Of a DNA stretch of 64,000 bases, positions 56,107-64,000 are shown piece by piece. The stretch is taken from positions 24,808-88,807 of the forward strand of contig JACVTC010000251.1 of the NCBI GenBank assembly GCA_016946835.1. The letters run 5' to 3'. A program made the position numbers and the translations under genes. The stretch comes from Neocallimastix lanati (nom. inval.) (Eukaryota > Neocallimastigomycota > Neocallimastigomycetes > Neocallimastigales > Neocallimastigaceae). How positions within the stretch are numbered: the first letter of the stretch is position 1; the number at the start of each line of letters is the position of its first letter. The notes under the pieces were generated by a model. The model was given only the letters and a program-made list of their open reading frames with translations, did no database searches and was not told the origin of the DNA.

Positions 56107-56987
56107 TCTTCTTCTAATTCAGGACAATCATCTTTAACATGACCTATTCTTTGACAATTTAAGCATACATTGATTTTTAAATCAGCAAGTTTCTGAGTTA
56201 TTTCTTGTAATTCATCATCTTGAAGTTGTGTAGGTTTCAATGTGACTTTTCTATTTTCAACATTTTGATTAATATAATTATGAGTAGGTTTTATATTATT
56301 ATTATATTTTTGGTAATTATTGTTGTGACTATTATTTATATTATTATTCTTATTATTAAATGTATTATTTTTATTATAAGTACTTGTATAATATGTTCCA
56401 TAATTATTTTGAGTGTTAGATTTTATATTTCTTTTGTTTGGTTCTCCTTTATCTTTGGATCTATTTGATTCTACTAATTTATATATCTTCTCCTTTTTAG
56501 ACGTTATTTTCATTGCATCTTTTAAGTTTTGCGGTTCTGCTTCTAATAAAGCCTCATAGGTTTTAGTTAAAGTCCGAAATGCATTAATATAATAAGAGAT
56601 TATAACTTCCTTATTTAAATCAATTCTAATTTTATTTAAAAGTGTTTCAAACCTTATGTTGAATTCTGCAACACTTTCACCTTTCTTAATTGTAGCTGTT
56701 GAAAGTTCTAATAACCTTGAATTTTTAGGAAGAGGACCCTTGTAATGTTCCTGTAATTTACTTATAATGGTATCATATTTATCTGGGGTAGTTTTATTTA
56801 ATGAATTTATTACTATCTTTCTTGCAATACCAGTAGTAATTGAAATTAAACATTCTATCTTTTCTTCTTCGTCAATTTTATTGGAATTACACCAACGAGT
56901 ATATGAGAAATTCCAATCATCAAATTCTACAGTCGGTTGACCTAATATAGGAATTCTGTTGAAATTAATTGATTTTAAATCGGACAT
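56094..56987 (-). CDS. gag: E5 Gag polyprotein
   Basis: This is a 297-residue intact ORF. The Gag domain covers about 1-165 (QPTVEFDDWNFSYTRWCNSN; STATIKKGESVAEFNIRFET). An Asn-rich linker follows, then a CCHC knuckle CLNCQRIGHVKDDCPE near the end. It stops at the frameshift site and overlaps the pol ORF by 13 nt. It builds the virus-like particle and binds RNA. Confidence 0.93.
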   Translation of the reverse strand: MSDLKSINFNRIPILGQPTVEFDDWNFSYTRWCNSNKIDEEEKIECLISITTGIARKIVINSLNKTTPDKYDTIISKLQEHYKGPLPKNSRLLELSTATIKKGESVAEFNIRFETLLNKIRIDLNKEVIISYYINAFRTLTKTYEALLEAEPQNLKDAMKITSKKEKIYKLVESNRSKDKGEPNKRNIKSNTQNNYGTYYTSTYNKNNTFNNKNNNINNSHNNNYQKYNNNIKPTHNYINQNVENRKVTLKPTQLQDDELQEITQKLADLKINVCLNCQRIGHVKDDCPELEEECLN

Positions 56988-57186
56988 TTTACTCTGGAAT
57001 TTAGAAGTAATTTTGTTTTCTCCTTTATATAATTTATATACTTTATTTTATATAATAATTTATTCACTAACAAAATATTTATATATTTAAATTTAATTAT
57101 TTAATCAAATTTTTAATTAATTAAAATTTTATATATCAATTTCAATTTATTTATTCATTCACTTATTATACGTTTCTTTAATAAGT

Positions 57187-57224
<38 letters not shown>

Positions 57225-57826
57225 TATATCTTCTTTAAAGTATTATATTTAGGAAACAGAGTTATATATAAGGTGGCACAAAATTTTCGTAGCCTTTTTT
57301 ATTATATTTTCGACCTCCACGTATTATATATACTCTCTTTATTAGTTTTCACACTATTATTGTAAAGTTTTGCCTTCTCTAAATTAGAGTATCGATACAA
57401 TAATATGCTATTCTCCTAATAAATTTTCTATTCTATACGTGCTCTACTCTCTATAATAAAATCTACTACTCTCTTTCACCTATTCTAATTTATAGTATGT
57501 TAACTCAACCTAGAATCTAGTTCCAATAGTGTGTTGTTAACAAACTATAAACCTATATAACCCTTATTTTTTTTTTTTTTTTTTTACTAATTTATTTATT
57601 TTTATTTATTATTTTATTATTATATTATTATATATATATACATATATATATTTTATTTTTAATTTTAAATTATGAATTTTTATACTAGTTCATACTCTAG
57701 TTTTTATTTTTAAATAGTATTATATAATAAATATTATTTATCCTTTATTTTAATATTATGAATTTTTATACTAGTTCATACTCTAGTGTTAATAAATAAT
57801 ACTTATTAATAATAAGTTAGCTGCCT
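56988..57826 (-). other. E5 5' leader
   Basis: No gene. It holds a T-run of about 33 (57190-57222), a richer patch at about 57250-57310 (GTGGCACAAAATTTTCGTAG) and a duplicated TATGAATTTTTATACTAGTT segment (57672, 57759). Confidence 0.55.
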
Positions 57827-57844
57827 CTCCGGTTCGAAGGACCA
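57827..57844 (-). other. E5 primer-binding site (unusual)
   Basis: The minus strand reads TGGTCCTTCGAACCGGAG, one base after the LTR. Its complement contains a T-loop-like GGTTCGAA only 5 nt from the CCA end, so it does not fit an ordinary tRNA 3' terminus. It may pair with another part of a tRNA. Confidence 0.5.
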
Positions 57845-57845
57845 C

Positions 57846-58596
57846 TGATAAATTTTAGAAATTATCTTAATTTTAATATAGAATTAAAAAGTGATAATTT
57901 CAATTTATTTTAATAATAACTGTATAAGTTATTTATGAATTAAAAATGTTTTATTAAAAATAACACTAAAAATTTGGTTTATTAGAACACTTGTTTTCTA
58001 ATATTTTATTTTATAAATCTTTTATTAAAATTTATTAAACATTACAAAATTTAAAGTGATTATTAAAATTATAAAATTAATTAATAATAATAATAATAAT
58101 AATATTTACATGAAATATTTACAAGTATTTATATTTTTCTTTAAAATTAAACTATTTATAATTTATAAATAAAAAGAATAATTAAATAAAATAAAAGTAA
58201 TAAAATTAATAATAAAGTAAATATTTAATAATAAAATAAATAAATTTGTTTATTATAAAAATAATTAAAAATATTTTGTTATTTAAATTAATAAATTTTG
58301 TTATTATAAAATTATTATTTAATTATAAAATTAATTATAAAAATTATTATAAAACTAATTATTAAAACTAATTATTTTATTTTAAATTTAATCTTAATAT
58401 TTTTATTTTGAAAAATATATAATATTTCTTTCATATCTGAGTATTAATGTAATTTTTAAGTGTAATTTATTTGTTTTAATTAATTAATTAATTAATTTTT
58501 TTTTTATTTTATTAAATTATTATTAAACTTGGCTAAGGTTAGTTTTGATTTTATGTATAATAAATTTTCAAGATTTATTAATTTTGTTATTTATCA
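57846..58596 (-). repeat. E5 5' LTR
   Basis: 751 bp, matching 51464-52215 with only one or two differences seen. Confidence 0.95.
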
Positions 58597-58611
58597 AAAC
58601 TAATATTAAAA
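58597..58611 (+). promoter_or_regulatory. Pol III start region / insertion target of locus T4
   Basis: AAACTAATATTAAAA lies between E5 and the tRNA. AAAC (-15 to -12) is the E5 target site. The upstream TTAAA used by E4 is at -18 to -14 once later insertions are discounted. Confidence 0.65.
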
Positions 58612-58683
58612 GGGGTGTTAGCTCAGCGGTAGAGCAATTGACTGCAGATCAATAGGTCTTCGGTTCAAATCCGGAACGCCCCT
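58612..58683 (+). tRNA. tRNA-Cys(GCA), copy T4
   Basis: 72 nt, identical to T3, fully paired acceptor and T stem, anticodon GCA. Confidence 0.97.
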
Positions 58684-58695
58684 GTGTTATTGTTA

Positions 58696-58766
58696 GCGTT
58701 AATAGTATAGAGGTAGAATATTTGCCTTCCAAGCAAATGGCCCGGGTTCGATTCCCGGTTAACGCA
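58696..58766 (+). tRNA. tRNA-Gly(UCC), copy T4
   Basis: 71 nt, same as the other Gly copies; spacer to Cys is GTGTTATTGTTA (12 nt, no T-run). Confidence 0.97.
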
Positions 58767-58773
58767 AATATTA

Positions 58774-58782
58774 TTTTTTTTT
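58774..58782 (+). terminator. Pol III oligo-T terminator, locus T4
   Basis: A T9 run lies 7 nt after tRNA-Gly. Confidence 0.75.
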
Positions 58783-59191
58783 AAAAAAAAAGAGGTATTT
58801 AATTTATATTATTTTATTTTTAAGAATTTATAATCTTCATTTGTACTATCAGAATCAGTACTTGACTCAATATTATTCCTATCATTTATTTTTTTTTTTT
58901 TTTTTATAGACTAAGAAGAGAATACATTTCCAGTGCTTAATTAAATAATTTTTTTTTTATATATTTTTTTTTTAGATAGAGAAAAATACACTTTCATAAT
59001 TTTATTAATTTTGTTAAAAAAAAAAAAAATAAAATAAAATAAAAAAAAGTAATAATACATGTAGGTAAAAAAGTACATTCGAAATAAAAAATAAAAAACA
59101 AAAAACAAAAAAAAAAAAAAAATAATAAAAATAAAAATAAAAATAAAAATAAAAAGTTAAAAAATAATTTTATTAATTTTATTAAAAATAA

Positions 59192-59262
<71 letters not shown>

Positions 59263-60800
59263 ATGTAAGTAAAAAAGTACATTTGAAATTAAAAATAAAA
59301 AATTTAAAGATAAAAAAATAAAAAGCTCGAAAATACTATGTATTTAGGCAAGTTTTACTATGCAGGAATTCTCCCTTCCTAACAAATAAAAAATAATAAT
59401 ATTAATAATAATAAAACCAAGAAGTAATATATTTAAAATAAATATTTTGGAGTCCACTAAACTCTCACCAGATTCATCATTTATTGAACTACTAAGGAGA
59501 AATTCACCCTTCGTAAAAAAGATGTTTTTTTTTTTTTTTATAGTCTGCAATTATTGCGAATTTTAATCTTTTATTTATTTATTCTTTTATAAAATACATG
59601 AATACTTTGAATTTTTAATAAAAAAATAAAAAATCACAGAATTAATTAATAAAATAAATAAATAGTATTTGTCCAATTAGAGCATAATAATAATTCAAAT
59701 AATAATATAAAATAAAAAAAATATTTAAAAATAAAGTGTATAAATAAATTCAAGAAAAAAGTTCATAGGCAACGAACCTCATTTCCTTTTGAATTAGGGT
59801 TTGAATGGACTATTTGAAAAGAAATTATGATCTTCCCCCTTTCAGAGGCAATTGGCCTCTGTAAGCTTGTCTTAACTTCATTTTCAGTGTTGACTCTTCT
59901 GGTTAGTTTACACTTATACCATCAGAATAGTAAATTCCTGTCCAATACTAGCCCGAGGCATAATTTCTGTTGTAAAAGAGAGACAACAGATTCGTATCAA
60001 GAATGGTGTTTTTTTAGAATAATTATCAGAAATGATTTTTGGTTCTTAAACAAAAACATCTCAATTCCTTTTTTAATTTAAAAATTAATAATGTTTCTGT
60101 ATCTGTATCTTTTCCCACCAAGAAGGATGTTATATCATCTGCACCATATTTACACACTCATTATTCAGAAAATTTTCTAATATTAATGCGACTTTCGCCA
60201 GTTGACCTATTTACTGCATTATTAATATTGATATTATTATTTGCACTATCACTAATATTTAGTATTACTAATTATCAAAATAAAGATAGAAATTTTGGAA
60301 TTTTTGCGTTACTAGGTCGATATGTAGAATTGTATATCAATAATTAAATAATAATTAATTAAGAATAGAATATTAATTTATAATAAATAAAACAATATTT
60401 TAAAAAACACTTTATACTAAAAATATATTATAAATAATAATTTTCTTTTGAAGAGTTTAAAATAATATTTATTTTATAAGAATAAGTATTGAATTATTTA
60501 TATACAATTATTGTGAAATACACATATACACACAATAATCTTACAAAGAACATAAAAGATGAATTTAATAATTCTTCTTTATTAATAATGATATTTCAAT
60601 TGTTATTGATACAATATTTTATTAAATACCCTATATGTTAGTTAGATGTTTATTCAAAAGAGAATTATTTCAAAAATATTATATTACAATAATTATATTT
60701 ACTTTTTATTTATTTATTATTTATTTATTATTTTATAAATTAGTTTTATTATGAAAAATACATATTTTAATTATTATTATTTACTTAAAAATATTTAATA
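58783..60800. repeat. Conserved downstream block, copy T4
   Basis: It is nearly identical to the T3 block, with a shorter AAT run (59224-59260). It includes the ORF-bearing segment at 59769-60347 (84- and 102-codon frames like those of T3). A minus-strand 68-codon frame (59344-59550) is shared with T3. No recognised gene. Confidence 0.85.
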
Positions 60801-61299
60801 CTTCTAGTAAGTTATTAATATCAGATTTTCAATATGTTTATTATTATTTAAAAAAATATCTAAAGAAATAATTTATTTTGGAGAAAATAATATAAATACT
60901 ATTTACATTGTACCAAACAATTTAACTTATAAAAAAAAAAAAAAAAAAATCTTTGATTTCAATAACAATATAAAATTTATACCGAATTTAATATTTATGT
61001 ATTATTTTATTAAAAACAATTCATGATAAATAATTTTTATTATAAATAATTTTATTATAATTATTTTATTTTATATAATTTCATTATTAATTATTTTATT
61101 ATTAAATAAATTTAAATAATTTCATTACATTTTCAACTTATAATGATTATATTAATATTTAATATTTATTATAACTATTATAATTTATTATTAGTATTTT
61201 ATTAATATATATATCACATTTATTAGTATTATTTTTTTTTATTATATATTTCTTTTATATATGCTTATTTGAAATACATAAGCTACTCCTAAATCGTCA
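60801..61299. repeat. Remnant of LTR N, copy T4
   Basis: It lacks the N start but keeps TTGTACCAAACAATTTAACTTAT (60908) and the end CTCCTAAATCGTCAT, as in 11403-11797. Confidence 0.6.
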
Positions 61300-61300
61300 T

Positions 61301-61908
61301 TGATACAGAACATTTAAAATATTCCATATCGAGTTATTTATTTATTTGGTCGTTTCTCTAAGGAATTATGACAAAATAATATATTCTAATAAATTATAAG
61401 AAAATAATTAATAATAATAATATTTTATAATAATATTTTATTTTTTATGTATTTTTATTATTTTATTTTTTTATATAATAATATTTATTACTACATTCTC
61501 ATAATTTTATATAAGGGTTAAAATAAATTTTTAATATCATATTTTTATTAAACATATCTCTTAAAATATAAATAATATATAACTATTAATATTTAAAATA
61601 TTTCCTAAGTAAAATATAATTATCAATATTTATAATTCCTAAAACTACATAATTATCAAAATAATATTTAAAATATAAAATAAAATTTATTAATAATAAT
61701 GATGAATTAATTTATTATCATAGTAATAAAATCATTAATAATATAATTATCTATTATTTTGATAAAAGAAATTAATCATCCCTTTTAAAAATAATAATTT
61801 GAATAACTACATATATCAATTATTTTAATTATTAATAACCAGTAATATTTATACATTATTTCTAACCTAAATTTTTTACCTAAATCTTATTTATATAGCG
61901 GTACTATA
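61301..61908 (-). repeat. Solo LTR E, copy T4
   Basis: It runs TGATACAGAACATT...GCGGTACTATAA with the shared GACAAAATAATATATTCTAA block. Confidence 0.75.
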
Positions 61909-61914
61909 AACAAG

Positions 61915-62773
61915 TGTAAGAATCTATGATTATTTGCTAACAAATAATTATATTTTCTTAGTTAAGTTATTATAACTATAACTTTATTTAATTACATATA
62001 ATGTTTATTATATTTATTTAATTTAATTTTAAATATTCATTAATTTAACAAAATTTATTTAATTAATTTTAAATAATATATTTACAATATGTTAAATTCT
62101 CTACTGTAACTAATGTATTCTGTATTGTATTGCATTCTGTATTTTATAATGTATTCTGTATTTTATTAACTATTTAATTTTATATTTTTAATATAAGGAT
62201 AAATTATATGATCGAAATATCTTTATTATTTTATTCTTTTATTTTCGATCATTAGATTAGATTGGAAAATCGGTTAATTAAGATTTTTTCCAATTACTTT
62301 TAGAAGTAATCGGTTTTACTTAATTAATGCGATGATCGATAAGGATAGAATATCGATCAAAAATCTTATCTAGGTTTTTCTGTCTAATCTTTTCCTAGAT
62401 AAGAAATTTGTTAAGATTAGAAAAACCTTTTTTATTTAACCTTATTTTAACAAAAAAAATAATAATAAGGCTCTTGAGTTCTCTTTAAGAAATCAATAGT
62501 TATTATTATAAAAATATAGTTATAATAGTAACAATTTTATATTTTAAAACTTTAACAAATTAATAAAAATATTTTATTCAAAAAACATACTTTAAAAATT
62601 AAATTTATACAAATCTTTCTTCCTTCTTATTTTTCGTGTTATTATTATAATTAATTTTATAATAAACTCCACCAATATTTAGGTAAAACTTTTTTTATTT
62701 TCTCAACTTAATGAATTAATCGTTAAGTTGAAGTTAATCATATTAAGTGATAGTACTTAATATGATTATTACA
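61915..62773 (+). repeat. Solo LTR C', Tf1-like
   Basis: It runs TGTAAGAATCTATGATT...TGATTATTACA (859 bp). It shares GATCGATAAGGATAGAATATC, TCTAATCTTTTCCTAGATAA and the promoter region with 39950-40912. The 5-bp flanks do not match. Confidence 0.8.
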
Positions 62774-62780
62774 GAGATAC

Positions 62781-63222
62781 TGATACGGGCTGGGGTTGAA
62801 ACACTAAGATATTCAAACAAAAAAAAAAATAAATATTAACACATAACTATAAAAATAAATTTTGGAAACAAGAAAAAAATTAAATTTAAAATATTCTTTT
62901 ATTTAAAATTAAAATTAAATTATTTGTTCCAAGTATTAAAAAAAGAAATTTATTCTTCTTTTTATACTTTTATTTTAATACATTTTATTTATTATTATAT
63001 ATTCTTTATAAAAAAAAAACAATTAAAACTATTTTATTTTAATTTTTAACTATTATTTTAAATTATTTTTTTAAAAAAAATAACATTTATTAAATTAAAA
63101 TATAAAAATTAATTTAGAGATTGTATCACGAAGGGCATTCCGGGCGGTAGCTTCTTCTTGATATTGTTTTCAGAGAGAGATTATACAGAATTGATATTTT
63201 CCGTATTTTAGATCATTTTTAT
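62781..63222 (+). repeat. Repeat M, copy 3, truncated
   Basis: It starts TGATACGGGCTGGGG and includes CACGAAGGGCATTCCGGGCG. It breaks off at TTTTTATCA before the minisatellite. Confidence 0.75.
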
Positions 63223-64000
63223 CACAAAATGTTTTATAAAAAAAATTTATTTTTTATTTTAATATTAATCTTTATTTATTTAATAATTAATTTTGTTTTA
63301 AATTAATAAAATAATTGTTAAAACTAATAAAATATAAAATGAAATATTTATTATTTATACTAATTTATTTTAAATTTTAATAATAAAATTGATTATTAAT
63401 AACTAATAAAATATATAATAATTTATCAAAATAATTAATAATCATAAAAATTGATTATTAAAAACTAATAAAATATCTATAATAATTTATTAAATAATTA
63501 TAATAAAGAATAATTTATAAGAAATATTTACATGTTTTTATATTTTTCTTTGATTTTAAACTATTTACATTAAAAATAATAAAATTGATAAAAGAGAAAT
63601 AAAGAAATTTATTATTAAATTAAACAATATTTACAATTAAAATGTTAATAAAGATAAGTTTAAAATGTTATTTTAATTACAATTTGTTTATAAAAGTTGA
63701 GTTATAAAATAAATAAAATAATCATTATTTTAAATAAAAGTAACTTAAAAAATTATTTAACTATTTAATTTTAATTTTGCGTTGTTTATAAGTTTGTTTT
63801 ATTTGTTATTTATAATTTATTAAATATGTTTATTATTTTGTTTATTTGTAGTCTTAGGAAAATATTTTATTAATTTATTTTAGTTTTTAATTAAAATTAT
63901 AATGATTAATTAAATTATTATTATTTTATTTTAATTATTTTTATTTAATTAATTTTTCTTAAATATGGATTTAATTTTTTGTTTAGAATGGATTAATTTT
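63223..64000. other. AT-rich tail, possibly a diverged E5-like LTR
   Basis: It contains AAATATTTACATGTTTTTATATTTTTCTTT and other pieces that resemble the E5 LTR (about 51728-51770), but no clear ends. No gene is seen. Confidence 0.3.

Larger units (their letters stand above)
51464..58596 (-). mobile_element. Ty3-like LTR retrotransposon E5, full length, frames open
   Basis: LTRs are at 51464-52215 and 57846-58596 (752/751 bp), nearly identical. The 4-bp duplication AAAC is at 51460-51463 and 58597-58600. Gag and pol are intact with a -1 frameshift signal. It is 15 bp upstream of tRNA-Cys T4. All catalytic motifs look normal, making it the best candidate for an active element in the window. 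Confidence 0.96.

Overview
The window is extremely AT-rich eukaryotic DNA: long homopolymer and (AAT)n tracts, and asparagine/lysine-rich proteins. It contains no ordinary host protein gene that I can support. The only clear host genes are four copies of a tRNA-Cys(GCA)/tRNA-Gly(UCC) pair, at about 8.5, 20.2, 34.2 and 58.6 kb, all on the + strand with a 12-nt spacer. Nearly everything else is LTR retrotransposon sequence. Composition and element types suggest an AT-rich fungus, for example an anaerobic gut chytrid (Neocallimastigomycota). A dictyostelid or another AT-rich protist cannot be excluded from sequence alone.

Layout. The array looks like a tandemly repeated unit: tRNA pair, then about 2.4 kb of conserved downstream sequence, then old LTRs that I call N and E. 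Retrotransposons have inserted repeatedly just upstream of each tRNA-Cys. Locus T1 (8488) is preceded by Ty3-like element E1 (877-8473) and older LTRs. Locus T2 (20247) is preceded by a solo LTR (19552-20231) and a stack of LTRs reaching back to a deleted gag-only element (13435-16482). Locus T3 (34184) is preceded by intact Ty3-like element E3 (27146-34169) and older LTRs. Locus T4 (58612) is preceded by intact Ty3-like element E5 (51464-58596), two solo LTRs, a frameshifted Tf1/Tf2-like element E4 (43577-50416) and a further stack back to about 37 kb.

Main biology. In all four loci the nearest LTR ends 14-15 bp upstream of the mature tRNA-Cys 5' end, about where RNA polymerase III should start. 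Successive insertions re-used the same few bases: the 4-mer GCTT separates six consecutive LTRs at T2, CAGG recurs at T3 and AAAA/AAAC at T4. No insertion lies between Cys and Gly. Together with the absence of a T-run in the spacer, this suggests that the pair is one dicistronic Pol III unit. Two element classes use slightly different registers: Ty3-like elements duplicate 4 bp, and Tf1-like elements duplicate 5 bp up to 4 bp further upstream.

Expression of the elements. The three Ty3-like elements with gag and pol share a -1 frameshift signal before the gag stop: a TTTAAAY heptamer, exactly 8 nt of spacer, and an 18-nt GGGAG...CTCCC hairpin. The Tf1-like element has one gag-pol frame (now broken). 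Its 12-nt primer-binding site is perfectly complementary to its own predicted mRNA 5' end, which is the self-priming arrangement known from Tf1. All full elements are on the minus strand, divergent from the tRNAs.
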